Positions 37,201-49,635 of a stretch of DNA of 64,000 bases are shown here, one piece after another; the stretch's first letter is position 1; each line of letters starts with the position of its first letter. The notes beneath the pieces were generated by a model. That model was not told the DNA's origin. It did no database searches and worked only from the letters and a program-made list of their open reading frames with translations. The position numbers and the translations under genes are program-made. The DNA comes from Triatoma infestans. Lineage: Eukaryota; Arthropoda; Insecta; Hemiptera; Reduviidae. Location: contig JAAEAF010003361.1 in assembly GCA_011037195.1 (NCBI GenBank), positions 124,001 to 188,000 of the forward strand, written 5' to 3'.

Positions 37201-40200
37201 TCCATTGTAAACCTTTAGAATGGCAACTGATATCTATTTTGTTCAATTAAAATTACCGTAATCCTCAAGAATTTACATCCAAAATGAAATTTAGTTAAGC
37301 TCAGCCATAGCTGGACCCAAGCGTAGTTGCCAAAAAGTCCAGCAACTGTATCAATCAGAACCAGACCTTCTCAATAGGTAGGGGATAAAGCTATAGTTAT
37401 TTCGTTCTGTGAAAGGTAGCCTAGAAATCCAAGGAAACTTCCCTCCCTCCACTACGCTATGAGACTGTGGTCCAACCCTCCACATCCTTAATTTTGATAA
37501 TAATAAATAACTAAGACAATGAATGCTAGGTATGGAACTCTGAGATATGGTACAGCGAAAAGATCTAAATGAAAAATTCTCAGTAAACTGCCTGATAGGT
37601 AAATAAGTAAAAATTAATTTGTAAAATTATTTCCTTTCTACTTGGGGAAAAAATCTGTCAAAGCCAGCGCAAAAGCATGTAAAATAAATCTAATTTTCAT
37701 AATAATATCAAGAATCAAAATGGAATCGCAAATCATATTTTTTAAGCTAAATTTGGGAAAAAATTTACCTCCATAGGATACTCTTTCTGGTACCATTATA
37801 AAGTGTCTTCTGATTTGACCCGGTTTAAAATTAACCTGTGAATACGTGATATTTGGACGCAATATATCATTCGGGAATTCAACTGGTCGAACTAGAGTAA
37901 TCTCTACTTGAAACAACGGTCCTTTCGCAGGGCATTTCACATCGTAACCTTTTAAACTAAAAAAAATAAAACAAAAACAAAAATTGAAAAAAGTATGAAT
38001 TGTATTTTTAAATTTATTTATCCGTATTAGGAAGTAAAATTTGATTCCTTTTACTTATAAGATACTTATAAAAGTATCTTATCTAATTCATACACTTAAT
38101 ATTTTTTTAAATTTGTTAAACTTAATATTTTTCTTAATTTGTTTAATTTATCTTACACTTAGGAAGAAATATTGCAAATGTACCAGTTTTCACAGGAAAT
38201 ACATATTTTGAGAAAAAAGGATATTGGTCTGAGTGTATATTATGTATCTAAATAGCACAGCTCAAAAACAAAAAACATCGCAAGAATTTCAGTCTTAATA
38301 TTACATCAATATTAGCACCAGCGAAGGCAAATGAAGGCTTCTGTCAAAACCTAACTAGTACAACTTTATTGAAAGTTTTTCACGTTTGAAACATAAGATC
38401 AAGTAGTTTCTTGTTGTAAATAATGCTTTCCAAAAAAAGCATAAATTTTTATGCTTTTCTGAACCAATGTTACTAGTTAGTTGACTGCCTAAAGTGAAAG
38501 TTGCGCGACCTTACTCAAAAAAATGGTCTCAAATGTATAAAATAATTAAGGAATATATTCAAACGCAGAACTAAATTTGTGTTTTTTTTTCTTAACGAAT
38601 TCATTAACTAATAATACAAATACAAAATTAATACTGAACATTCTGTAGCATAAACAAATTAGAAAACCATCTTCTGAGAATAAGTAAACTTTCCCATTTG
38701 ACGTGTTAGCTATTGCCAATGTTCTCCAGAAATAAGAATTACTTAATTAATTGCGCACCACAGATTATTTTTTCTTCATCCTTTCAAAGAAAGATTATCT
38801 GTTTTTAAAACTTTCTATTGAAAGAAAAGTAATTACTTGGAAAATGTTAGCCTTTGTTGGTACTGGATTATAAAATTTTAGGTTTTATAGTGAATTTTTC
38901 GTTTAGAAAAAAAACTATAAATACCCTCTTAAACTTATAAAATAGTAAATGTAATACTATTTCAATTAATTGCCTAATGTATATATATTGTATTCAGCTA
39001 CCCGCTGGTTACAAGAGTAGTATTTATAAGCATAATATTGCATTGACAAAATTTTTGAAAATAGTAACATCAATTACATTCTAAACTTAAACATTACAAA
39101 AAGTATTTACAAAAGGATTTACTTCTTATAATTGTGATATTGTGGAATGCATATTATTTTTACAACTATCAGTCATTCATTGCACCAGCCACTCACATGC
39201 TGGTCTCTTAAAGTAAGTATGCCAGAAAATATAGTTATACAATCTACAGACATCTTGTTTATTTTGTCTGGTTAAGATTATTTTAATTTTTTCACAGTTT
39301 TGACCGGTCAGTGGGGTAGAAAGTAGCTTTCTTTATTCATTATATTTAGGGCACAAACTTAGTAGATGCTCTACATCCTCCGGGGCATCAAGTTCACAAG
39401 CGGTGCATTTGCGATCGCTGATAATTATCACGCTATTTCCTTTCGTTGAGAATTTCATTATGTGTCTGGGGCGGGTGTTGGTGTAGTGGTTATGAGCGTG
39501 GACTTGTAAGTGGTAGGACCCCAGTTCGAGTCCAGCGTATAACTGCTAAATTTTATATTTGTTTAAAAAAATGTTAATAGTAAAGTAGGTGCTTCCGCCC
39601 GCGTCCGCGACACCTAATTTGGTAGTTGGATGTTAAGCCCGCCTGAAAAAATAGGCGTTAAAAAAAAAAAAAAAATTCATTATGTGTTTTCCGGCCAACC
39701 TTATTTGAGCGAATAAACGTATTACCCTGAATGAAACATCTTGTAATAAAAAATATGGTTGAGGGCCCTCATTCAACATCCCGCCACTATAAAACTTGAC
39801 TGAAACCAGACTGCGAGAGAAGTACCAGGTCTTTTCCTCTTAAATAAGATTCTGCCACCTAAACAACTGACAAATTTTACTCTTTGTGAGTGACTCCAGA
39901 CAATTCAGGTCTATGAGTTGGGAGCTGCCAGTGACATTAAAGAGCTCCGCGGCCTGAGATACCCAATTGCATTTTGTTTCACAGCCCGCACGGTTGTGAA
40001 TTTCTAATAGCTTTCTGAAACATAAATTTTGGCAGTCTTGTGTTGTCCATGTTTTCCAGATGTCTCAACCACAGCAGAACTGCCTTCAGCACATCTCTCT
40101 CCATCGAATAATTCCCTGTTTCCAGCCTAACAGCCTTTTAAAGTAGGATGCCTGGACTCTATTCAAGTTTTGAATGTAGCGCAGACCCCACACCGAGACG

Positions 40201-43200
40201 CAGTAGATGAGCACACTTCTCACTAAGGATTCATATATTCTAGTTTGAGCTTCCCATGATTGCATTTTACATTTACACAAGAGTGATAATGTAGAATTTA
40301 CAGCCATGTTTGTTTTGTTTGTCATGTAATTCGATGCCTGCGCGAATAAGGAAGAGCTCGCGAGTGGGACACCAAAATAAACATACTGATTCACGCATTC
40401 GATTTCCTGCCCCTCGTACCAGAATTTTCTCCTTGCGCGGCGGCCAGAGCTTTTACAAACCTTCAAAATTTTTGTCTTTTTCGCATTAACCATTTATTTG
40501 CAATATTCTTCTAGAGCCCGAAGTTTATTTCTGACATCTGATGGGGAGTCAGACAGCCGAAACCGCTAGATCGTCCGCGTATGCCAAAAACCAAAACGTC
40601 ATTAACTTTGTCGATCTGTAGTCCACTTAAGCCTTAATTTCGAAAAAAGTTTTCCACGTCCGCCAGGAAAAGTGAAAATAGAATAGGGCTGAGGGATTCC
40701 CCCTGCAATACGCCCTCCGTAACGGGTATACTCTTTGAAAGTTTGCCTTCGACTCCAATATACATTTGCGCGGAGTGATCGAGTAAAGCCAAAATCCTGA
40801 CGATTTTGCCGCTGACGCCAAGAGCCCAAGAGCCAATAGCTTGACCATAACAGAGAGTATTGATCGAGTCAAACGCTCTCTGCAGGTCAATAAAAATAAT
40901 GTATGCTCTATTTCTACCCAGATAGAATTGTGAAATGGCACTGAGAGTAAAAATATGCTCTTCACAAGAGCGACCTCGCCTAAAACCATTCTGATACTCA
41001 GGAATGATCTGGTTTTCATCAGCCCAAGTGACAATTCTACTTGCCAGGATACTAGTAAATAATTTGAGAAGGCAACTCAGTAGCGCCGCGGTAATTGTTA
41101 GGATCATTTCGAGGGCCTTTTTTGTGCAGCATAGTCATAATAATTTCTGAAATTTCATTCGGCGACTTCTCATCGTGAAAAAATTTATTATACAGGGCTA
41201 AAATAAAATATAACCAATTGTCCGGAAGGTTTTTTATAAACTCATATCTGGTCCATCCCAGGGGATTTTTTTATTTTTTGAAGAACTAATAACAGTTTTA
41301 AACTCTTCGTATCCTAATGAAAATAAAATATTTTTCAGAATTAAATAAATAAGTGTAACAGTGTCTAATAATATCATTATTCCTGAACCAAAATGTTCAG
41401 GAAAAATACTTTACCAAGTATGAAGAGAAAGAAAAAAAAAAACAAAAAAAAACTAATGAAGTTAATTTTTACTTCAAAGATGGCAAACTAAAGCCGCTAT
41501 GGCATCATTAATTTCACAATTATTCCAAATGGAGTTATTTATCGACTTTGTTATCATGTGAAACTTGAGATTTCAATTAGAATAATTCTAATAATTATTA
41601 TTTCTAGAAATTCTATTATTCTTAAACTAGACCTGTTTCTGGCAATTGGAAATCTCCTGAGTGTGGGCTATTATATAAACATAAGCAACAATTTTTTTAA
41701 ATACCTATCACTTACTTTTTATTCATTTTTACATTGTTAATTTTTGGTCTAAAAACAAAAAAATTATTTCCACTAATGTTACAGCTAATGTGCATAACTC
41801 TTATGTGAAAGAAATGTAAGATTTCTGTTAGAGATTATGGAACATAATGATAATAACTGATTTTTCCCATCCAAGTTTAAGGACTTCCTGAACTTACTCC
41901 GCGGACCATGCGGCTAACAACGCCTAAAGGATCATTTAAGTTTGTTGTAACCAACTAAAATATTAAGGACATTTGCTGCGAAAGAAAGCGAATGTTTCAC
42001 ATCAGAATTTTTTTTCTATTTTACTTATGGGTAGAAACATCAGAGATATTTTTTTTCCATGGTTGCCTGATTCATTTTGTGGACATCCGATCGGTTTCCA
42101 GCATTCGTCATTCTTCAGATATCTGGATAAACAGTGTAATATTACAGGGCAAAATCAAACTATACACTTATTATAAAATATACAGCATTTGTAAATTTAC
42201 AAACAATGAAGTCGTGGATAAAGACTTACTGTATATCAAGACATTCTGAAAATGGTCTAACATTCGAAACCGGCTGATGACCACATCTCAGGCATGCTAT
42301 CACGAAACCATGGAAAATCTCTGATTTTCCAGCAATATGGGCCAAGACCATCATAAAATATATATAATTTAAATGATTTTTTTTTTTTTATTGTTCTGTC
42401 AAAATACATACGATGTTGAATGGACACCTTTCTCAAGTCCTGTTGGATCGATCCTAACTTGGACGCTTCGACTTAGATTCGTCATTTCAAGTACTGACGG
42501 GTATTGTACCCATGACGCATCACATGTTAATGCCAAGCTTACTCTGAAGTTTAACTTTTCTTTAATGTCTGATAAAAAAATATATTATTATAAACATTAC
42601 AATTCCATAATTATTTAAAAAATTACGTGTTATTAAAAAATACAAAAAAAGAAAAATGTTTTTCCTAAATTCTAAGGCCTACTTATACACGAGGAATAGT
42701 GATAATTCAAAAATAAAAAATGGCAAATCAAAATACAAACCCATGTTGTCAACATCCGCGAAAACTGGTTCTAAATGCACAGCACAATCCTTTATTTTGT
42801 TATATGGCCAATTTCTTAAATAAATGCCTTTCTGCTTGCAAGATGCACAAGATACATTAAATCTAATTTTACTATCAGGTGAATCAGCATATGCCGTTAA
42901 ATAATCAAATGCTTTTTCAACCTATAAAACAACCAAAAAAGTAAACCATATTTAAAACTATTTTAATTTTTATGACTAATCTTAGTAACACTTTAGACTG
43001 TAGCCTCCGAACTAAATAAGTCCTAGTTCGGCATATCTTTCTCGTCCTGGGTCTCATCTTTTGTCCAATGACAATCCAAACTTGTTAAGGCAATCATCCT
43101 ACAGTGACTCAACATGAAATCCTTTTTTTAGTATAATTTCTAATATTTTACACTACATTTACATTTCCTTTCGGGTCTTCCTTGCAAAAACATAATTAAA

Positions 43201-46200
43201 ATAATATTTCTCCAGATCAGCGAATTTAGAATGGAATTAGATTTTTCTGACCTTCTGGAACCCCAGTGAGTTCGGTTTAGACAAAATTTGTTAGGAAAGA
43301 ACTTGTTTTCTGCTTTATTATTTTTATAGACATACTAAATTAACGATAATCACAGTTGTACGTATTTACAGTAAAAAACCAAAATCATGCTACAGTTAAC
43401 ATTTAAGATAACTCGATAGATATTTTTCTTATGAAAAAATTTGAAAATGTGAAATTATATTTTTAAAAAATCTTGATATTTAAAGGAGAACGAAAGAGAA
43501 TGAATTTTTGATGTAATCTTTTCAAATCGAATACGCTAAACAAAATAAAAATTCACAAACAGTATAAGAAACCAGATTCTAGAATGAAATAAAGATTTCT
43601 TTTAATATTATTAAATAATTACCTGTAATAAACCGTTGCCCTGAGCGAAATAATCGGCATGAGGAAGAAATAGGGCAGTGTTTTCCAGGGCTCTTCTTAC
43701 TAGGTAAGGCGTATGTTTAATGCCTAATGCTTTCAAACCAGACAATAAAATAGCTGAAATGTTTATATCAAAATTAAAATTTAATTGGTTCTAGTTTGTT
43801 CATTAAAATTTACAAATACCATTGTTGTAATTAAGTAATGCGCCATGAAAAGAGTGAAGTTAACTGTTGGTGACTCTTCTAGAGAAAGACTTAATAAATT
43901 TGCAATTAGAATTGGATAATAGGACATAGGTTTTAAAATAACTATCTTGTTGTCTGCCAAATATAATATTGCTAATACCATTTTCAAATATTTTTTTGCA
44001 TATTCCATTATAATCGCTTGTCTTCGTCAGAGTCTGAAGACTGTTCGACAGATGGAGATAGCATCATTAAGATAATAACGAGTGATAGTTGGCATGCATG
44101 AGATTGAACAGTATTTTGGCAGTTGTGGAAAAATTAGACCTATTATTATTTTAAAACTTTTGACTATAATTTTAATAATCAAAATAAATAATAATAAAGG
44201 AACCTGACATACCAACTGCTCCAGCAACATGAGGTGATGCCATACTGGTACCATTAAGTAACTGCGCTGAACGTAACATGTACTGTGGTACTGATGTAAT
44301 AGCACCACCTGGAGCGCAAACGCTGACTCCTTTACCACCATCAAGGGTAGGTCCTCTTGCCGTCCAAGTATAAGGTAAACCAGGAGCTTTGTTGCGTAAT
44401 GAATATTCTGCGATCATCATTTCTGGGGAAACATAAGCTCCAACACCTGCATATGTCAAGTAATTACATAAATTTTATCATTCTTTTTCTATGAAACAAT
44501 ATATTATAAAATAAAGATCTCTTCTGCGTAAATATAATCTAAGACAATAAAAAAAGAGCGTTTACTGTCATGTAGGCCAACCATAAAAAAATAAAAAGTA
44601 ACTAATATTGACTTAGATTGGAGCCATCCTGGTAAGTAAAAGCAATTAGGCACTTGAAGGTTCAATTAGCTCTCAGAAATATAAGCGATTCATCCCTCTA
44701 TAACAATTATCTTAGTTGATATTTTTTCCAATACCTAGCGTCATTGGCTTTCCGCCATTATACACCTTGCAACCCAATATATCTTTGCCAGCCTTAGATA
44801 TTTGTTGTCGACGGCACAGTCATGACTTATGTGATCTAATCCAATGCATGATTGCAAATGACGGCCCGTCATTTCATCAGTACCGCAAAATTTTAGACCA
44901 TGAGCTGATAATACTCTTTCATTACTAATCTACAATCTCTTAGTAACCTTAATGCCTCTAAGTATAGGCTCTCTTCCTAACCAAAATAAATTTAAAATGG
45001 ATTGTGTGCCAACTACTACCATCTATTAATAAATCCTTATTACTAATTACCTATAATATTGTTTGTGCTAATGTCTGGTGGTGTACCAATTGTACTGAGT
45101 CCAGGGCCAAGATTTCCTGCAGCTGCTACCCATGTCACTCCATATTTATCTACAACTTCATTCATCAGTTCTCCAAGTCTCCTAATTATAAAAAATAAAT
45201 TTATTTCTATTATCCCAGTGATCTTAAAAAAGCCACATCAGATAAAGAAATTATAAAAGAGAGAATCATATATATTGCTTCTTCCAAATGTGGTAATAAT
45301 TCAGTTTTGAAGTTCGATGACTATAATATAAGATCGGACACGAAACATTTCTCGGCCGAACAGCATTTGGGTTTTGTAGTAGCTAAGCAGTGATTCTCAA
45401 AGGAGTAAGCAAATGTCAGAAAAAATAGAAGGAAATTTCTGTAAAATTCTAATCTGACAATAATGTTAGTAGCGCAATTCATCTAAATTCATAGACTATT
45501 TTCCTATTATCAATCCGATACTCTGTATATTCGAAATCCATTCATCAACATCTGACTAAAACGGAAGATAAATAACTTCTTCAGTTATTGCGCAAACTAC
45601 TTAGAAATATGTACGCTTATAGCTACCATGTCAGCTCTTTTATTTTTTTATCGTGACAGAGAAATTCATACCAAACAAAAGATTCTCAAAAAGAAAACCA
45701 TGAACATTTGTTGCCCCTACTACCATTTATTTGTATAATCAGGATTTTCTGCTAAAAGAAACCATATAAATAAGGGGAATATCTAAAATTACATATGTAC
45801 CGAAAACTGGTCAAGTTTATAAACATATAAAGCTTATAAAAACTGCAATAAAACTAAATCTCGCCACTCTCATCGAATAAGGGAAAGATGTAAACTTTTT
45901 TCTTTAGTATAATCAATAGTTAAGTTCGGCCTTTGTTAATCAAACAAGCAAAATATTTGTTGGCTAAGGCCAAAGAAAAAACTTTTTTTTTTGTTTAAAA
46001 GTGTATTCGACGTTTCAGACATCTTTGGTATCCTTTCTAAACAACTACATACTCGAACTACATAAACAACACAAGGAGAAATACACAAAGCTACATAATA
46101 AAAACCAGAACATGTATCGATTAAAAAATGTTAAAATTTAAAAAGATGGATACCTATTAAGGAAAAATAGAGAGTTGAATGTTAAAGGAGGTTATTGTTT

Positions 46201-49200
46201 GGTTTGGAGTAAGGTACACTTGCAAAGAAGAGAAATTAAAAAGTTGGGAAGTCTGAGGAGTGGTAGAACAAAAAAACAAATCAATTAGTAATAATAAGAA
46301 AAATAATTTAATAGAAATAAACTTGAAAATGAGCGGAAAGAGTAGAAAGTTGGTATGTGTAATTTAGCGGATGGGACGTTTAGAGAGATCATGATGTGTT
46401 GTGGAGGAATGGAAGGTTTTTTATTTTGTCAATAAATTGAGAAGAGTTTTTTACGTCGAAAGGGTTGTTGGAAATGAAGGGTTGTAATGCCGGCAACAGG
46501 TAATGTTCGGTATTTCTCTTTTTTTTGTTAACCTAGTGCTAGCTCCTGAGGAAGGACACCAAAAGTGTCCGAAATATCGAATAAACTTTTAACGATTAAA
46601 CGTTTTTTCTTTGGCTCCAGCGAACTAATATTTTGTTTGTTTTTTTCTTTACCATTCAATATTTTAATCAACATTAATATAAATAAAATTTTGAAAAATT
46701 AAGGAAACAGAAATATTATTATTGATATAGTAAACTTAACATTTATTCCTAAAATTTGACTTCGCTTTTTCGCTGACATTTTTGAAGAGAAAGTACTAAC
46801 CTGCAGAATGCATAATTAATAATCTTGAGGTCCGCAAATGCTTTAGCTCTAACAGGTAGTGTAAAGAACTAAATAATGGTAGAGTAATTGATTTAAATGA
46901 ACATTATGACTCACTAACGATTCGAGTCACTGACGGTCGCTGGTTATTAACTGAAATACTTTTTCATAAACATGGACCGATAAAATTACCGATAAAATAA
47001 ACAAATCTAAATCCGCTCAATTTTTATTTTTGATGAACTTTTATTCCCTTCATTTTTCTGTTGAAGTCACTATAAAAAGACATTATTTCAGTTTTAATGA
47101 TTACGAATTTAACTTATTTGGGAGGGGGGGATTAGTGAAGAACCAATTTTCCTCACACTTACCGCTTAATATCCTTTTCAATTCTTGAAACATAATGCAC
47201 TAGATGCATAGATTTAATTCATGTTCAATACACATCCATAAAAGATCAAGCAACTAAGGCTTCATGCAGCTGAATCAAGGTAAAAATGTTAATGTTAACA
47301 AATATGCAATAATGTACTGGTTAAAGTCTGAACTAATTTATTAATGGCTTTTGGATGTAATTACTACTATGGCGACATATCAGACATCATAACTTATCTG
47401 CACTGATAGGTGTTGTTTTTTATTATTATTGTGTTTTTGTAGTTTTATTTTATTAATGGGATCACGATTTAAAATAACCCAATAATCAGAAGGGTAGTCG
47501 TTTAAGAATATTTGTACTTGTAAAAAAAAATTGTCCATTTCACCATAATTAAAAATTACAACACTGAGAAATCATTTTTTAAATAAATTTCAAAAAGCTT
47601 TTCAAGAATGTGAAGAATTATTCGATAGTAAATGCTTATGTTTAGTTTCCTTTCAAAGCTAGTGTTTAGATATTCAGAAAAAACATGATGAAACAAATCA
47701 AAACAAAAAAAAATGTTTACCGAAAATAAGCGAAACAACTAGACGTACCCGGTGCACGACCATTTAGCATGTTCTCCATAACTCATATTGATGACTTGTA
47801 TTGGGTTTTCCGTTTTTGTTGATTCCATCACCTTTATCATAGATCGAACAATTGATGCACCTGTTTCCATAGTGTCCAATCGACTATCGCCTGCAAATTA
47901 ATATTTATACAAAAGCATCTTTAAGTATACAATTCAATTGTAAAAATAATAGAAAGCAAACGTTTTTTACCAATTGATAATGATACTATCTGAGCGCCAG
48001 GGGCAATACCATTTTTGTCCGGTTCTTCGGGAAAGCAAGCGGCAGCAATTGAAGCTACATGTGTACCATGTGAAGCTGTAAATTAAAAGTACAATATTAA
48101 AATAAAAATTTGATAAAGACATATAGAAATAACTGGTCATATAATTAAATAATGAAAAATTTGAATAGGTAGTTGAGACTACAATAGTGGATAATATTTG
48201 AGCTTACTCATTGATAGATTTATCATAGTAAATTATTTCTGATCGTGGGAATAATTGTCATAGCAGTGGAAATGAAACTGCAATTCCGACATTAAAGCTT
48301 CTCATGTAACTATTAGAACATCGAATTAACAATAAAATTCTTAACTGTTATTGTAAAGAATCAGAGGATGGTTAAGGATGAATTATGTAATTCGTTATTT
48401 AGTATTTAGTTATATATCAAAGAAATAATGATTAATCTTTCTCGTGGCGCTGAGCCAAAAAAAAAAGCCTACAAGTTAACTTACAACAAATTGAAACTAT
48501 TTCCAATAGATTTCCATCATCGTGTACATTAACAGAATAATTAAGTAAATCTTCTTTGGTTAAGGAAACGTATTGATATGTTTTCTCATATTCGCTAACA
48601 AGGTTGCAATTTTCTAAATCTCCACATTCACTTGTGTCAAGGCATACGCTAAAAAAAAAGAGTTAAATTATTAGTGCTAGGAGCCATTTTAATAAAACAA
48701 CAATAATAAGAGTAGGTCTGTTGTCATGCTTTAAACAATAACTGATACTAATTACTTCCACATGTTTCCATCATGGAATACAACACAATCATAAACTGGG
48801 CCTTGATCTACATATTTCTTTTCAAATGTGTTTAAGACTTCAACTTGACATTCTAAATCTTCTTTGACCAATTTCTGTATACGTGTGATTGGTTGGCCAC
48901 TTTTTGCAGAATCTAACGTCTAAATTAAAAAGAAGCAAATATTGTATTAAACTTATTTTGATAAGTGAAATAAAGGTTATATTTTATATTATTAACTATT
49001 GTACCCACCGTATTTAACTCGTTCAGTTTTTGATTTGCTAAGGCGGAGGCACTTTTGTGATGAGGATCCCATTTTTTTTCCTTTCTTTCGGTTTCAATCC
49101 TTTCCTTCAAAGGTTTTGGGTACAATTCATAGGCATTCTTAATTCCAATATGGTAATTACCCGTGGGATTTTTCCAACTACTGGGTATCTGTTGGTTGTA

Positions 49201-49635
49201 TATTCAATTAAACATAAGAATTGAACCCCTAAGCACAACGAAAGAAATATTAACTTATGCTATTACTTTTAATGTACGACCAGAAATTCCAGTTATAGTA
49301 CCATTTTTTGTTTGAACCACGGTTGAAGTGTCTACATCACCTGCACCGCTACAATCATACCTGCCAACTACCTTGTGTTTCCCTTCACTTGTAACCTAAG
49401 GCATGCCTCATTTAATTAGCAGCTGCCAAAAACTTCAGTAAATTTAAGGTTTGGAACCAAACTAAAAAGATACCTGTAATCCTGCGGCTCCTGGATCTAC
49501 TCCGGAGTCAAATATGGCAATGATTATTCCTCTTCCATCATACTGTGGATACTTATTTAAAAAACCAGTAACACCCGTTTCTCTTTTCGGTAATAAAGCC
49601 CATACTGGGAATTCTTCTTCTATAAGATGAGACAT
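28264..49635 (-). CDS. TPP2: Tripeptidyl-peptidase II
   Basis: Giant cytosolic subtilisin-type serine peptidase that removes N-terminal tripeptides from proteasome products. The 22 coding exons sum to 1,269 residues, close to the animal norm: 49474-49635, 49267-49395, 49009-49188, 48756-48919, 48485-48648, 47971-48075, 47749-47890, 45051-45181, 44213-44446, 43623-43753, 42741-42921, 42412-42568, 37769-37956, 36625-36779, 35550-35767, 33355-33589, 32949-33196, 32790-32868, 31191-31341, 30679-30946, 29547-29721, 28264-28476. Catalytic residues are all present: Asp43 ([12 protein letters not shown]), His269 (SSHGTHVAS), oxyanion Asn372 (AAAGNLGP) and Ser460 ([14 protein letters not shown]). The start [20 protein letters not shown] fits the family N-terminus; a cacag acceptor three bases upstream of the ATG suggests a 5'UTR intron. 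The C-terminal TPPII domains follow, ending RFPPAYRLF. Introns 7, 12, 14, 15 and 21 carry transposons. Confidence 0.96.
28701..28738 (-). ncRNA. Variant hammerhead motif, family D copy 1 (sense in TPP2 intron 21)
   Basis: Minus strand: stem I GCC/GGC, core TTGATAA, linker A, stem II GACAG-GAAACT-CTGTC perfectly paired, GAAA, palindromic ACGT, cleavage triplet GTT. The core differs from the canonical CTGATGA at position 3 (C to T) and position 8 (G to A), two bases that pair with each other in the folded ribozyme. Confidence 0.5.
29936..30050 (+). mobile_element. Possible SINE tail fragment in TPP2 intron 20
   Basis: Resembles the tail of the SINE fragment at 11533-11690: gagcctttaca, gtgatgg and gagaaggctc occur in the same order. 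No Pol III boxes are present. It follows an (att)n microsatellite near 29896-29930. Confidence 0.35.
31640..32130 (+). repeat. Dispersed repeat family E, copy 3 (TPP2 intron 18)
   Basis: Collinear with 1-370: a ttttgggaaaattaaaattt-like block, caccacttcag, then gaattcaaaatttcaagaaa and attggtcagctgaaag. Confidence 0.5.
33950..33986 (-). ncRNA. Variant hammerhead motif, family D copy 2
   Basis: Minus strand: GCC, TTGATAA, A, stem II GACAA-TATAT-TTGT(G), GATA in place of GAAA, ACGT, GTT, GGC. It shares the U3/A8 core with the other family D copies; the GAAA change suggests it is inactive. Confidence 0.45.
34203..34238 (+). ncRNA. Variant hammerhead motif, family D copy 3
   Basis: GCC, TTGATAA, then a stem II with TATATTTGTC as its 3' part, AAAA in place of GAAA, CGTT. 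It is the plus-strand partner of the motif at 33950 across the fold-back. Confidence 0.4.
35880..36360 (+). repeat. Dispersed repeat family E, copy 4 (TPP2 intron 14)
   Basis: Shares tttccctctaaagtgccatt and a following gttccaagtccctaagctaat-like block with the copy at 1-370. Confidence 0.4.
36468..36512 (-). ncRNA. Hammerhead motif, family A copy 4 (sense in TPP2 intron 14)
   Basis: Minus strand: CTGAAGA core, linker A, stem II GCTCAT-TGAAAT-ATGGGC, GAAA, palindromic ACGT, GTC. All core positions are intact; stem I is weak. The 3' flank ctgacgcggtctcaaccc is shared with copies near 16000 and 16510. Confidence 0.7.
39340..41270 (-). mobile_element. Non-LTR retrotransposon remnant in TPP2 intron 12
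   Basis: Minus-strand RT read from 41270 downwards: [18 protein letters not shown], then [37 protein letters not shown], motif [12 protein letters not shown], motif [19 protein letters not shown] and the catalytic FLAYADDLA (near 40567-40592, reached by frameshift). A thumb region with [19 protein letters not shown] follows. A C-terminal knuckle [20 protein letters not shown] sits at about 39350-39410. Frameshifts break the frame. A SINE has inserted between the thumb and the knuckle, so the SINE is the younger insertion. It accounts for much of the 4.4-kb intron. Confidence 0.88.
39454..39688 (+). mobile_element. tRNA-derived SINE with 12-bp target-site duplication
   Basis: The body at 39466-39676 is flanked by identical ttcattatgtgt copies at 39454-39465 and 39677-39688. 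The head is tRNA-like, with A box tggtgtagtgg (39478-39488) and B box agttcgagtcc (near 39521). A unique middle (gtgcttccgcccgcgtccgc) and an A-rich 3' end of about 16 A follow. It is nested inside the retrotransposon remnant. The intact duplication and tail indicate a fairly recent insertion. Confidence 0.9.
42045..42330. mobile_element. Hammerhead repeat family B, inverted pair beside TPP2 exon 12
   Basis: The left half (42045-42135) is a minus-strand copy of the family B end (reverse complement of aaaatgaagcaggctatcac-type sequence plus ribozyme). The right half (42262-42330) is a plus-strand copy starting at gaaaccggctgatgacc and continuing ggcatgctatcacg. It lies in intron 12 within about 80-370 bp of the exon 12 donor at 42412. 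Confidence 0.65.
42083..42124 (-). ncRNA. Hammerhead motif, family B copy 1 (sense in TPP2 intron 12)
   Basis: Minus strand: CTGAAGA core, stem II region ATGACGAATGCTG (weakened), GAAA, then ACCGATC in place of the family ACCGGTC, followed by GGATG. The core is intact, but stem II and stem III have decayed. Confidence 0.55.
44715..44930 (-). mobile_element. Possible C-terminal fragment of a retrotransposon (TPP2 intron 8)
   Basis: The minus-strand frame reads [18 protein letters not shown], then [18 protein letters not shown] and IYWVARC, resembling the zinc-knuckle and HN-type tail of some non-LTR elements. It is short and decayed, with no RT core nearby. Confidence 0.3.
46005..46043 (-). 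ncRNA. Decayed hammerhead, family C left end
   Basis: Minus strand: TTAGAAA where CTGAGGA is expected, a partly paired stem II, GAAA, ACGT, GTC, GAAT. The 3' half is intact and the 5' core is lost. Confidence 0.5.
46542..46582 (+). ncRNA. Hammerhead motif, family C right end
   Basis: CTGAGGA core, linker A, stem II GGACAC-CAAAA-GTGTCC perfectly paired, GAAA, ATAT palindrome in place of ACGT, cleavage triplet ATC, then GAAT. Core positions are intact; it is antisense to TPP2. Confidence 0.7.

Larger units (their letters stand above)
45941..46640. mobile_element. Hammerhead repeat family C, complete copy with inverted ends (TPP2 intron 7)
   Basis: The ends are imperfect inverted repeats of about 100 bp. 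The left begins caaacaagcaaaatatttg and the right ends aatattttgtttg. Each carries a ggccaaag/ctttggct block, a T-rich tract and a ribozyme motif (46005 minus, 46542 plus). The interior is noncoding and collinear with 14465-14870. Confidence 0.75.

Noticed and set aside
39466..39545. Stand-alone tRNA gene
   Set aside because: A and B boxes are present, but the cloverleaf is imperfect and the unit has a SINE body, an A tail and a target-site duplication.
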